The notes beneath the pieces were generated by a model. It was not told where the DNA came from, searched no databases, and worked only from the letters and a program-made list of their open reading frames with translations. A stretch of 64,000 nucleotides of DNA from Clavelina lepadiformis (lineage: Eukaryota; Chordata; Ascidiacea; Aplousobranchia; Clavelinidae). The position numbers and the translations under genes are program-made. The stretch spans positions 22,382,860-22,446,859 of the forward strand of contig NC_135244.1 in the NCBI RefSeq assembly GCF_947623445.1. Reading direction: 5' to 3'. Below, piece by piece: positions 37,201 to 50,700 of the stretch. The stretch's first letter is position 1. Every line of letters begins with the position of its first letter.

Positions 37201-38314
37201 ACGGAGGTGATGTTGTACCGGCGATAAGAGAAAAGTGATGAAAATAAAGTTTCCATGTAGTAAATATGAAGTAAAAATGTGTTAATTTTGGGAAGTGTAA
37301 ACTAGAAGGTAACTTTCCATTGCATTAAGGGAAATAACAGCTATTCTTTTCCCTTTTTCCTGGCACAGGCATTTGTATTGAACTAAATTTAACTGTAAGA
37401 GGCCCATGAACCACTTAGGAATGTCAGGACATAATAACATTTTATGGTTTTAATAAAGCGTTGCTATAAATCATTAATAGACTGTGGCCTAGAATACTTG
37501 CGGTGAATCACCCAGTTTATGGTATTTTATTGAATTTTAGTGAGACTGTCATGAGGATCATTCCATGCAACTTGACCTCATCCATGCTGTCTTTGCATTC
37601 GCTTTCCTACTACATGCCCTCGCTCGTTGCACAGAGTTCAGTTGCAGACTTACCGGTATGTGCGTTATACATAATAGAGCCAAGGACAGTTATATGGCTA
37701 ATATCTTTATTTCTCAGTAAATCTTCTGTGCTGAAAGTTATCCAGATAGCTAATTTGCCTTAATCACCTCGCTTACACTTGACTTCTCCAATGATGGTGT
37801 GAAATATTTCAGTTTTATGACTAAATTTTACTCTGTCAAACTTCAGGCGCGGAATAATCGAATGAGCGAGTTGATTTTGCCACATGGTGTCACTGACGAG
37901 GACACAGCGAGCACGGCAGAGAGCATATTCAAAGAAGCCGACGAGTTGCCTCCAAAAGAGGAACCGATAGCTGCGATTGAAGCTGATGTTTCCATAGAAA
38001 TGGAAGACATTCCCATAGTAACAACGCCAGAGTGCCACGAAGGTTGCTCCTACGAACCTGCCCATACCGACACAGTTGAAATTGATCACGCGCGAGAAAG
38101 CGATTACTCAAGCGTGGACGACAGTTCTGATGACGAGTGGGCATTTGGAATCGACAGTAACAACAATAACCATGTCAAGTCGATCAAAAGACCTGTATTT
38201 GGCCGCCTATGTGATGGCAGCGGTGATGGCAATGCCCAGCTACAGGAGAACAATGATAAAATTCCGAAAGATTCAGGTATCATACTGCACCTTGAACCAA
38301 GGGATTCCGATTGA
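34248..38314 (+). CDS. WBP1L: WBP1L-like single-pass WW-binding membrane protein, complete
   Basis: Exons 34248-34352, 35865-35985, 36158-36322, 37046-37178, 37813-38314; all joins are in phase, giving 341 residues (human WBP1L is about 342). Order: signal peptide (MQSSYAVVANLLPIITGFLA), a short Cys-rich ectodomain (CQVGSCCCEDGCCTGEGCC), YYYQLWWFWLIWGVIILMSC spanning ectodomain end and TM helix, a basic HHRRKRR stop-transfer, then a cytoplasmic tail with LPVY and PPPPY motifs. The CC-YYY-LWWFW block is the WBP1/WBP1L signature; PPxY motifs bind WW domains such as those of NEDD4-family ligases. The last exon is acidic (SSVDDSSDDEWAFGID). Start is the first ATG giving a signal peptide in phase with exon 2. 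The 3'UTR seems to run about 1 kb to AATAAA near 39371. Confidence 0.9.
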
Positions 38315-38823
38315 ACGCATTTACATAACTCTTCTTATTATTGCAAAGTCGGACTACTTTCCTTTAAAATTTCAACACATTCGACTCTTGATTAATTTTC
38401 ATTGTCTGTTAGTTGTTTATTTAGCATATTTACCTGTGCAGTAGGATGAAACTACACAAATTACTTTTATGGTTTATTCAACATCAGTTCTATTGGGCTG
38501 CACTGCCTACACACGCCATACGCCACCACGCCTTAATCCTTTTAGATGTGTTTTATCACCTTTTGCGCGGCAGTATTGTACAGTATTCAGGTTGTTTGTT
38601 GTACCTCGTCATCACTGTGTACTTTCTCCAGCTGTAGTTTTTTCGTTTTAGTCGTTCTTTTAAGTTTCTTGCTGCGACTAACACCCGATTTCTAAAGTGT
38701 CAGCCATGGTTGTAAATAGCTTTCGATTCCCAAAGCTTTCGTGCAATTAGGGGGTCACGTGACCACTTTCTATGCCGACCTTAACCTGTGATAGCGCCCA
38801 TTTGTGGTGTTGGTGATTTGTGC

Positions 38824-38837
38824 GTGTGTGTGTGTGT
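38824..38837. repeat. (TG)n microsatellite in WBP1L 3'UTR
   Basis: Short alternating GT run downstream of the WBP1L stop codon. Confidence 0.7.
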
Positions 38838-39370
38838 TTTTACCTATTATAGAATACTTTAGTGCCTACCCTTGCGTGCGGGCACTTCGCGTTTATTGTG
38901 CTTCGTTTTAGGCAAGTTTTTTTTTTTCAACGCTTTCGACTCTAGAACGAATACAATTCATGCTTCGAAGACGTCCTGTTAGCTGCTTGTAAAATGCTCA
39001 GATTTAGAAGTCTACAGCCGACCTTATTCAGCATGTACAGCTGTACGGTATTGACCCGCGTCAAACAGTGGCTGCATTGTTGCTGCGGTTTCGCCGCCCT
39101 TTTGCTTATGAGATTTTTACAATGTCATTGTCTGCTACTTGGCCGTAACAATGCCCTATTGTCAGCTGCTTGTGTACTTGAAGGTCGCTAAGGTGCTGCG
39201 GAAGTAGGTCACCAACCAAGCAGGGTGTGGTCGCCTTGTTAAGTGACTTGTGGGATTAAACATGTTTGGTTGCTTATTAACAGGTTTCTAAATCGTTCCA
39301 GCGTTGAACGAGCGCATTTGTTGTGGGCGATCATGCTTAAAACTCGGCTACTTAACCAAGTAAGCCTCCC

Positions 39371-39376
39371 AATAAA
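39371..39376 (+). terminator. Likely polyA signal of WBP1L
   Basis: AATAAA about 1.06 kb after the WBP1L stop, the first such signal downstream on this strand. No other gene intervenes. Confidence 0.4.
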
Positions 39377-41424
39377 GTCGTCTGCACTGTTTGAATCATC
39401 TTCATTCAATCATATTAATATCGCTGTCAGGGTTTTAAAAGCACTTGCGCTCTTATGTTCAAGTCGAATACAGTTAATTCCTAGAACCTAAAGTTTTGAG
39501 AGAAACTTTTTTGATTTGCCAAAATAATTGCTACGATACAAATTAAATGGTAAATATACTAAACACCGGCTCAACAGCGCCATTTGACGGTTATTATTTT
39601 ACGACAAGCTAACTAAGTAACTACACTTTTCTAAGGTATGTCGTCGGCTCCACTGTCTAAAATCGAAATTTAGAAAATAACAAAACAGTTTTTATTGCGC
39701 TTTTCGGTTTCCCGTGTTTATAAACTCTGATTTCAAAGAAGTACGAGGGCATCAAGAAACATGGTTTGAATTTTTGAGCAACAAAAGTGCAACCTGCAAG
39801 CTTACATCATCAGCAGCAAAGTGTCGCAGTAGCACTAGCGTCATCAAGAGGTGTGCATTGGGCCAAGGCTTTCTTCACAGGTGGAGCCATTTTATGACTG
39901 GTTAGAATAGGAGAGAGAAAATGGTTATGCTCGAGTGATTTTGAACCTATAGGGCCAACAAGCTTGAAACTTTTTTCCACAATTTAGATTTTAGAATTTA
40001 GAGGATGAGACTCTCTCTCTCTTATTCTAACCTGTGATAAAAAGGCTTCCTCACGAACCTATAATTGTTTCGGCCAAAAACAATTTTACGTCTTCATTCC
40101 TTCTTCGCCCATCACATTTCCTTGTTTGCGACCACTTATTGGCTATAACCTTGGTAAACATTCAATAAGTGGACACACAATACCTTGAAACCGCTGTATA
40201 CGGCCTTACGAAAATACTGTAGTAGCATAAAACGCTTCAAAGGTGTAGGCCTACATCATTAATTGCCCGCTATTGTCAGTTTGAATGTGAGAATACATGT
40301 CATTTCGAAGCATTCGAAAGCGACTTTTTGAGCCGTAAAAATACAAATTTGGGTCGAGGTGAAAAAACGAGAACATTTTAGGCCTAGCTTTTAGAAACTT
40401 TTGCCCTCCTCTAACGCAGTGATTTCATTAAGTCAAAAGCTTTTCCAAGCGCCGCTAAGCGGCATTAGAGAGTACTTGGCGTTGGCCTTCCAAGATTGCT
40501 TGTGGTAGAAGCCGTTGGTTGGTGTTTGCGAAATTCATCACGTGTGCCTCACCCATTTCTTGAAGCGATTAACTTTTTGCTAAATTTTACGATCAAATAC
40601 GGGACAGGTTCCCATCAAAGATTCCGTCTTATGGAGATATCTGTGTGTCCAAAGGAAATATAGAAAGGGCAACTCTGTAATTGTTACGGCAACATATCAA
40701 ATATCTGTACAAGTGTGTTGCTTCGGTGATAACAAAGAATGGTAACGGAATCCTATTCGGCCATTATTCGTTTGTTGACCATTTCATTATCTTCAGTTTT
40801 AGTTTTAGATGAAATCAATCTCGCCCATCCCTCATTTAACTTGATTTAAATCGCTTCACAGCTGCCTCAAATGCAGCAACCTGTCTACATTTAAATCGTG
40901 AATCTACGCTGTTTAAAGCAAGAGTGAGTATAAGCTAAACTAAAAGTATATTTCTAGGGCAGCTTGGTCGCATCTGCTTTCGTGAATTCGAGCTTCAGTG
41001 GTCGGCATACGCTCGGGGTTATACAAACACTCCATAAAGGTCATCACCGTTACAGTGCTGGGGGACGGAAGCTTTCCAAGAAACTTTGTTTTTGGTGAAG
41101 TTGTTGTTGCGTTTAGCGGTGAAAAGTGCTAGTTTTAGAACAGAATGCTAGCATTAGAAGAATGCCACAGCATAGAATATCAGCATTAAATACAAATTTA
41201 AAATTTCTCATAAATTGGACCATCATAGGTGTTTGGTACGAGCAGTCAGACAAACATAAAATTGTTTCATCCTCTAACAGATGTATCAGTTTATCACTAT
41301 ACGTTACAGGTTAAGACTTTTATATTTTTACTGGTCAAACTACAAATATTTTTAGCTTTATCGAGATAAAAGTGAAAGCATTGTTTGATATAAATTATTC
41401 AATTCGCTTGCTGAGTTACATGAG
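39377..41424. other. Intergenic, no gene seen
   Basis: Two kilobases between WBP1L and the 41.4-kb gene. Only short frames with no family signal (for example 39714-39905). A short CT-rich run lies near 40013. The promoter of the next gene should lie at the right end. Confidence 0.5.
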
Positions 41425-42960
41425 ATGCCGTCTGGGCCTATTGATATACCCCGGGGATACCCCGTGACCCCACACCTTTCATCTGGACCCCGGTTTTCTG
41501 GGACGTCCCGAAACCAACCGGCAGCATCATACCCCTCGTCCCAAGTATCCGGGAAATCCCCGAAGAAAGAACCGGTTCATCTTCCTTGCACGTCCGCCAA
41601 TCCGGAGTTTGCAGATCTTCCGGCCCAGAATCCCGGAGTTCAAGGTGAGTTTGCGCTGTTTAAAACTTCCAGAGAATTTTTGCAAGTGAGCTCGTTAGAG
41701 CCTACAACCCCCCGTACGTGCGCTGATTTAATTTCTCGATTCTCTTGCTTGTCCGAGTTAAAAAGGGTTGAAATTATTTTAATATCTCTTCTTTATAATA
41801 ATTAATACAGAATTGTTATTGTCTCTGTTTGAAAAAGTTGTTTATAGCTAGTTCAGATATATCCAAAAACGCTTCACCCAAATATCAGAATTTGGAATTT
41901 CATTTCTCCAGTTCTTGCAGGCACGGTCCAGTTATAACCCTTTAACATTCTAGCATTTGTTTTCTTTCAGGTGGTCACTTACGACCGGAAACAAGCTACC
42001 CCACTCCTCGTCACAATGGAATTCGCCAGCGACTTCCGGGATTCTCAATGGCTGCTTATTACTGTGGCAATGACGTTCACATTCTTCCGTCGTTGAGAAA
42101 TTCCCGACTATCGCGGAACTCACAGATGCTGCCTCAGATATCTGTTGTTCCAGGTGATTTATAAATTCAATGCGTTGCTTCATTTGCTTTGCGCTTGTCA
42201 ATATCCTATTAGATGGTATCAATGTACAAGGCTTACTTCAATGCATTTCTATGCATTTGTAAGAGGTTGGTTGGTGTAAGAATATAAGTTAAGCCTGAAG
42301 CTTGTACATATAAGCCAATGCCTTGCTTTGTGTTGACATCTTTTCGATTTCACGTCGGCAGCGTTAAAGCACAACAGACTTCATCAAAAGCAACGTTTCG
42401 CGATGAACAATCACTCTCACACCCCCCAACCTGTTTCTGTGAAGAGGGTGGAAGTTTCGCTTCACGAAGTTCAGACGAAACCGAACGCAAGGAACGCTGC
42501 AGCGTCTCCTGATGAAATCGAAAATTTTCCAATGACGCCCAAATTTGAAATTAAAAACGCCACAGCAGCTGGCGCTGGCAAGGATATCGTCAATTTACCC
42601 CTGAAATCAATCGACTTGAATAAAGGGTTGAACGCAGCGTCAGCAATAAAGCGTCGAACGCGAGAGAGCGCGAGAAAACGTGTCGCCACCCTGGAGGAAA
42701 GTCTGGCATCGAAAAATGACACTAATGTCCTGTCTTTAAGTCACCTACCGCTAAAAGAAGCCTACTTGAAACCCGACTCTGTGACCAGTAAAGAACAAGC
42801 GTCGAAGCAGCAACAAGACAAAACAATTAGAATTCTTAAGTGGCTCAAAGAATTAAGATACCTCGATGAGAAAACGGTGCAACGCGCGCGGTTAGAAGTC
42901 GAACGAACTCACTTTCAACTGCCTGAGATAAAGGAATCGGCGCTATCCGCCTTCGTGTGA
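41425..42960 (+). CDS. Unrecognised 333-residue protein, 3 exons
   Basis: Exons 41425-41644, 41971-42153 and 42362-42960 are joined in phase by GT-AG introns and end in TGA; AATAAA follows at 43214-43219. The N-terminus is Pro/Ser-rich and predicted disordered, the middle is basic (RLSRNSQMLPQ; IKRRTRESARKRVATLEES), and the C-terminus has a helical, charged block (IRILKWLKELRYLDEKTVQR). No signal peptide, TM helix or domain that I recognise; a short-helix regulatory or chromatin/cytoskeletal protein specific to tunicates is possible but unproven. An out-of-frame ATG lies just before the chosen start, so an upstream exon or another start is possible. Confidence 0.7.
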
Positions 42961-44778
42961 CGTCACTGTTGGAGCTGCTTATCGCCATTATATTTGATTT
43001 TAAGACAAATTTACGCGAGAGTCGTTTCCCTAAGTCAATGCATCCAGCAGTGAAATTAATTGACATTTATGAGTGAACCATCGGGTGTTATCAGGTATTT
43101 TGAGTTTTGCAGAACTTGCTCGTTCCTATATCGTCCGTATCTTACTCTCATTGCTATTTGCAAGTGATATTGACATTTGTTAAATTTTTGTTTTCTCTCT
43201 GCTGACATGGATGAATAAAAGTGTTTGCTTTTCTTTCGTCAGAGATTGTACGTCATAGATGTATTTGATAAAACGTCATCATATCAACAGTGTTATTATA
43301 ACAGATCGTTTTGTAATAGGAGCGTTAGTACGCTTAGACCTTAGACCTGTGTTCATCTCGAAAGTGATCAGGCGTTTGTCATTTGCTGTTATCTGCTAAA
43401 ATCTTATTGAATAACTGAAAAATTGTTGATTTATTTTAAGAAAATATTAGATAAATGCTTTTTTTATTTTTGAATCTGTGTGTTAACTTGAAATACTAAA
43501 TTTTAAAGCTTTTTGTATTCTATTCATTAATTTTTGCTTGAATGTTTTATTATTAAATTTACGATTTTTGTACTTCAACTGAGAAAAGATAAAAATATTT
43601 TACCGCACGATGGCGCTAACGTTTCCCTTATGTATCAAGCAAAAAGAAAAAAAGCTCTCAATTGTGAGGTCATAAAACGTAACACAAGATAAACGCAGCG
43701 GTGAAAGGCACGAGTGCGGGAGAAAGGTGGTTGTGTTGTGCTGTAGTGGAAGCCGGAGAAGTTTTATGTCCAGTTTAATATCTGAAGATGCAAGAGCCGC
43801 ATGATCGTCGCGGTTGAGCACGGTACCTTTGCAGCAAAGAAATTTTTATAGGCCTAGCAGTGTAGGGCTTTTGTTTACCTCTGAAAGGTTCTACTGATAC
43901 TGCAGATTCAGCCGCAGCCTGCTATTACTGTATTACAGCTATATTAGACCTGAATAGTGACTCAGTATTTGACTAGGTTTCTTGTCTTTGTTTGTATTTT
44001 CGTTTGATGTCATCTGACACTAGACTACACCATATGGTGCTGAAACCTAATTAAAGTAATTGACTTAGCCTAGTTAAAGCCGAACACGTGGCTCATGAGG
44101 CACAACATTTGCTGTGTTTTAGCCAATTAACTGCATGTGCTTAATGTTTAGAGTCAGATCTTTCTGAAAAAAATTTAGTTTTTTAGCAAGTAGGTAAAAA
44201 CTTTCGTCCAGTATGAACGTACACTTCCATACTTGGCCGTGAAATATTAGGTTGTAACTTTTCAGGAAAGCATTAACTTATGTACATCTGCTGATAAACA
44301 AAGCACTACTTGTCAGGATACTCGTTAGTCCAAAGGGCTTGTTTGTTTTGTAGCATATATAAAGCTTGATGTGGAACTTGGGAACTCATTACAGCAACAA
44401 GGCAATGAGGCTGTGATAATTGTGAGGCTAATAACTTAATTACAAGACATATGTAGAGACGAGCCTATCTGATGAAAACTGAACCGAGAAGATATTTGAA
44501 ACTTGAATATTTTACTCAAGTCAATAAATTTTATGTTTTCATGTTGTCCGAAATTATTATAGGACCAAATTAGAGAATACAAGCAGACCTGATTTCATTG
44601 TGATTTGAGCAAACACGGATATTGTCAACTTTGTTTATGCCCCTGACATACATGTCAATTTTTTCCTGAGAGTGTGAATACCAAGCACAATAGCTGAAGC
44701 ATCACATTGGAAACTACAAAACTAATTACATTCAAATTAAACTATTTGGATAAGCCACAAAGAAGACTCATTAACAAA
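42961..44778. other. Intergenic: 3'UTR and glypican promoter side
   Basis: Holds the 3' end of the 41.4-kb gene (polyA signal 43214-43219) and the 5' flank of the glypican gene. No other exon is supported; the minus frame at 43600-43821 has no features. Confidence 0.5.
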
Positions 44779-47700
44779 ATGAGGACAGCCTTTGTGTTCA
44801 TTATTACTTTTTCAATTAACTTTGCTTTGTCAAATGGAGAACTTGCTGGAGGCGACCATTGCATGGACACCCAGGTTTTGTTCATGATTAAAGGGTTCAA
44901 CAAAACAACACCAAGCAAGGCTATCAGGGGTGAGAGTTTGTGAAAATATCGGTATGGCTGATGTGTACAGTTTGGTGAACATTTTTCTGTATTGTACGTT
45001 TGATTGGTCATTGTCAGAATAACCTTTGACATGTGTTAGATATGATTGCAAATTGAACAACTTAACTTAAAAGTAAAACCAAATTTGCAAAGAATTTTTA
45101 CGGTGCCTTAAAACTTAAAATTTTTAAGGCGCTGGTTTACAGTTGATTGAGTTATTTATTAAAAGCTCATACATAAGCACATGATGCATTACCAGAGGTG
45201 CTTACTATAAATAAGGTTATTGTATCTCACAGGTGAGATGATGGAATTTTGTCCAAAAGAGTATACTTGCTGCACACAAGAAATGGAAGTAGATTTCAAG
45301 TCTCATGCGTTACATGATTTTGGGATGAAAATCGCCATGAAAAGTGAAGCGGTCAAAACCACGTTCAGCAAAAAGTCTCAGGAAATTAACGGTTAGTGAA
45401 ACACTGTATAAATAATCATTTATTTTTGCTTACAACCGCAGTAAAGTATGGTTTGATATGTCAACATTGAGAAATTTTCCTTTATTTTCCTCAATCATAT
45501 ATAAGCATGCTTTATTACATCCGATTATTATCATTCATACTCGACTGCTTGGGGCTTAGTTTATCTAATTGTTGTAATAAGGAAGCACTCAAAGCATTGT
45601 TTTAAGAGAAAACATTAGATTAGTTGAAAATTGGGTCTCAATTTAAATTCAATAACTTCCTTTTATTGCTTGGTGGTATCATGCTGACTGTGGCAGCTAC
45701 AACACCAAGCAATGGGGATGTCTTACTTTTTCAAATTTGATAGACATTTTCTATAAAGTGTCATTTTAAAGAATACATCACGTACTCAGTTTTCATTATT
45801 AAAAAATTCAAACTTAGCTCGCAGAGTCACCACCCAGTCATTCAGTGGGTGTAAAATGGGGCAATGACGAACGCTTTGCCAACATGGCCGTGTTATGAGT
45901 AACACCTTGGCGGCGCGTAAATATCTGGATGACATTAACAGGACGAATATGAGCTGATCCCCGTAACATCGTGATTTTCTTTTCGCGGCCGAGATTAAAG
46001 CAATAGTTTTCAAATTCAATGTGTGACCGGGTTCCTAGTTTCAAGATAAAACGAATCGAATTTCACAGTTGTGGACCCTCGCCGGCGATTGACGTCTGTC
46101 TTTCTCAGTACATGTGATGCTTAAACAAGCTTTGATTGGTCTTATCGAATTCTTTCGCGTCTTATCTTAAGTTTGAGAAGTCCAATAATTGAATATTTTT
46201 AGTGCGGACCGTCGAAAGTTTTTCTTACAAGCTTGTTTTTAAACTTTACAAAAACTCTTCAGACTCTGTTACGTCAAATCTATTGTGTATGTGGCGTGCG
46301 TGTGAATAAGTGAATTGTCGCCCCTATGGCAACAATCGTTAAGCGATGCAACAGTCGACAAAGGTCGCGTCATTTCCACGAAAGTAACATCCCAGAGATT
46401 TTATCAGCGAGATTTCTCGAAAAAAAAAATAATCTCACTTAAAATGTGTGGGGTTCCGTTCTTTGTCGACCCAGTCTTACTGGATGTCTCGGATTTCAAG
46501 AAATTTTCTGAACCATTTCGTCTTGGTTCACTGTGCCTAGTATTGGTTTACGTAACGTTTTTTAGTTAGGATCTTCGCCTTCTGCTTGAGTTTCCAAGTC
46601 ATTAATTTGAACATTTCCACTCTCCTTGCTTCATCGGTGTTTCTTCTAATTTGAAAATCGTACGATGTAACGTTGCTTTTATTTTTGCTCGTCAATTCTC
46701 ACTGCTGCTGGCGAAAAGTGAAATGTCAAGTTTTAAGATAACGCCCAAACAATCGGCTCGAGATTTCTCGGGCTTTATCGCGGGTTTGCGGAGCTTTTTG
46801 CAGCCTTCTAAGTTTAATCACTCATTCCAGCTCTGTTGTGTTTTAGCAAATATGTACATCGATGCCGAGCGAACCACAAAGGAAAATAGTCAAACACTCC
46901 ATCTTAAAACCGCGAGTTATTTGTGCTCAGAGCGAAGCTTATTCTGGTTGCGTTTAATAAATGTTTAACTGAGGCCTTTTCTGGTCTTACTTCGTCAAAC
47001 AGGCCACACACGAGCACACACTAAACCACATTTGCTTACTCTTCGTACGTGCTGTGTTTTGTGATGCGAACCTTGATCGATATTTGAATGCCGAAGCAGC
47101 GCTCACGCAATGAGAATCGCCAAAGAACAAACTTTCGGGAATGATAACAGCAAGTATGGCATAAACGGGAAAGTTACCAGTTCCGCGTACTGAGTGATAG
47201 TGCGATTGGAGGGCGACTTGTGGTCTTGCAGACCTCTTGGAATGCGTTTAATATCTGACGATATTGATTTGGATGGGATTTCTGTGATGGTAAAAGTTTT
47301 TTAACTAAAACCTCGATGTAAATTGACAAAGTGCGTGGCTTACAAGTGCTTTTACTATTTATTTCATAACAATAATAACCTCAATGAGAAAGTCTGGTTC
47401 TATTCATCCCCCCCTCACAAATGATTGTTTGTTATAAAACAAACCATCTCCATACCACCTCATTGTAGGCCTGGCCATTTTCCAATTAGATTGTCGCGCT
47501 CGAGGCGACGAGCAAAAAACTGTTTATACAACGTCATGGTCAGATTACATCTGACGTCATCATCTGTTCCTTCGCGTGTAGGGTTTAGAAGCGGGGTTCG
47601 CGCCTACCAGCTGAAATTTCGTCACAAACTCAGGTCATCGCCTTATGTTGTAGAAATGCGACAACTGCTTCGACTTCCGAACGAATTTCGCGGCCTTGAG

Positions 47701-50700
47701 CGCGAATAAAATACGAAACTTGTCGCGGCGATACGACGAAAGGTCTGTGTTGGTGGTGATTACTGTAATCGGCCGGGTTAGACGCATCTGTTGTCACCAG
47801 GAACACGATTTAATTGACCGGCATGTTTGAACTCATGGAATGCTTTCACTTAACGTGGACGCTTATTTGTTTATGCGTCCAGTCTTGGTCAAACCGTACA
47901 AGTGAAGTAATAGGATAACTGAACACCTGATTTGTTAGTTTCGCTTGTTTGTCGCGTACGCCGCCATCGATGAGCATCCGCGGGCGGATAATTATGGCTT
48001 TCTGGTCGCCATTCAACTTTATTCAAATATGTTATTGCGCCCACGTGTAAACCGTTTAAGGATTTTGTGGATTGCCAGCCTACTTATACGCAGTTACAAG
48101 GAGCTTCTGTGCTTGAGCTGCTGAATAAACGTAACCGGGGTCAAGCTTGTTAATTTAAAGCTGGACATTTTCGTGTTTGTACACGTAGAATTGACAAAAG
48201 TTCGTGACCCTTGTCGTCATATTAACGATCGTTATGAGCGCATAGTCACTTGGGGTCTTGTTGATGCAACAAACTCGTCTGACACCTTTCTCCATTACGC
48301 TGGGAAAGGCTCTGGTGACGTCATACGCCGTAGTAAAATCGGTTTGCGATGAAGTATATTTCCTGTCTAGCAATGCTTGTGAAATAGACACGCTACGATG
48401 AGAGTTGGCACCGCAATCAGCTTTCTTTTTGATGGTTTCCGCAAATTGCTCGACCGGATTTTACGCTATCCGCATTATCTCAGTTGAATGAGTTTTCTTC
48501 AGTTGAACTTTCTAAGAGCTTGCCACAGTGCAGTGTGAATGCACTGGATGACGCATGCATGCGAAAAACTCACGTGACGTAATACTAAAACTCTTGCTTC
48601 TTACAAAGTATATGCCTTTGACGTAATCGTTTGTTGACGTAATTAGTATGATTGTTGTCAGAAAAATATTCGGTCACTTTTGTCATGTGTTTGCTAAATC
48701 CGACGGCGACGACCATCGAATCATCCATTCGTTTCGCTCCACTCACGAAACACAATTGCTTGCTTCCCGCAAGGCAATCCCTGTTTTTTTTCCCATGTTA
48801 TTAACGAAATGAGATCTAATTGCGCGCTACAAAGGCCCTTGCAACACTGCCCCAGTGTCCTCCCTTGCTTTGGACCACTGGTGTCATTATAACCCTCACT
48901 TTGTCGTGGTTCCCATCGGTTGCTGTCAATAGACGAGTTGCCCTACTATACATCTCTATACAACGGGTATCTCCACCTGAAAGAAAGCGTGCTTCCAAAA
49001 TGACATTCACGAACCCTTGTATCATGTTCTTTGCTTTTAACGAGGTTAATTGACTCCAGATTTATGGCCCATTTCGGAAACGTTGTTTGAAAAGTTTGTA
49101 ATGGGGATCAAATATTAGGAGTTTGCAACATAATTTACCAATAGTTATCACATAATGCTAGATGCTTTTTGGTAAATGGGGTTGCGTGTATGACTATTAT
49201 ACCACATCTACATTAACATGCTTGGGGGTATGATTCATCTAAATCATCTCAAAATGTGATCGACATTTTAATGACCAACTCTTGTTTGAGCGAAGAAACA
49301 TATAACACCAGTGTCACTCCCAAAATTCCGTTCAATCAAACTTGTTAAAACACCAAGCTGAGCTCCATGAATCACTGCTTTGCAAGGGCACAAACAAGTC
49401 GTGGTTTGGAAAAGCCTGTAAGTTATTTCACCATCATATCTTAAAGAGAGAAGATCGGAATAGCGCTGGCTGAGTTGCTGTGAAAATAAAAAGCTCCCAG
49501 TCTTAAGTTTTCATTCAGACTTAACAACGTCAGTTAACAAGTCACTTGCGATCCACTTGTCTTAAAAATAATCTCAATTGAATGTCTCGCGGTTCGGTTC
49601 GCGACAAATCCCTGTATATTCAGCGCCCTCTGAGATCGAAGAGATGGAAAAAACCTGGTAAAAAATGTGAAAAATTTTCCTATCCGACTCGTGATAGAAA
49701 TATAACGCGTCGATCGGACCAATCGTGCTTGACTGCCGCGCTTGATGTGGGTATTACGCCGCGGAGTGAACATTAATAAACACGTTGAAGAGGTTAGGTA
49801 GATTCTCTTGCCCTATTTTATGGTTGTTATGCTTGGAGCACCAATAGAAGCTTGTTGTAAATCAAAAACTTCATCGCTCGTAAATTGTGCTGGTTGCTAT
49901 TTTTTGTTTGAAAAATCCGAGCTTTGATGATTTGGCAAGTCCCACGTGGAGCCCCTTTTCGAGTCTTTCTTTGATTTGTTTAAAAACTGTGCGGTTGCTT
50001 CAACCTTTTCTAAAAAATCGTGTTTAATGTTTGGATATGATGTTAGATTGTACGCACAAGACACAATATACACAGTGTGTTTCAGATGTTTTGGGAACCG
50101 AAATGGTCTCATTAATTTCTCCAACGGTCTTTCAAAGTGCGCACTTCTGCAACTGCACAGGAAATTAGCAAAATTAGTCTTTAAAAGGTGCGGTCACTTG
50201 AAGGTTTTTTAGCGCTTGTCAAAGTTAAACCTTAAAAGTACCTCGCAGAATCACATAATCGTTTGTTTATCCTAGTGAGTTACTCTAAAGTGTTTACTGT
50301 TTAAAATCTTTCTCCACACAACGTGTATTTACAATTACTTATTGTTTATATAATCAGTGGGGTTTTGTGGTTTAATCGATACGAATGATATAAATCATCT
50401 TTCGACTGTAAAGCAAAACCACAACCACGGTCTTAATCAGAATACATTACTATATTGGCAACCATAACATACAGCCTCGTTAAATGGAATGAAATGTACA
50501 TTAATTGGACTCAAAAAAGATAGAAACTGCGTAGTCTTTATATTTTATACTGAATTTAGTATTCTACTGTTTGCATGAGTTGTTAAATTTGGTTTTTGAA
50601 ATCTTAGAAAATTTTACTGCCGTTGACGCATAACGCCTCGGCCATAAAGATACGTGTTTTGAAGGGAATGTCTTTGGTCAAATTGTAGAAATGCTGCCTT

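Noticed and set aside
37760-38444. Minus-strand and second plus-frame open frames around the last WBP1L exon
   Set aside because: Shadows; the WBP1L frame carries through from exon 4 in phase and ends in the acidic tail.
49534-49776. Open frames on both strands in the glypican intron
   Set aside because: No family signal and no splice context; complementary frames shadow each other.
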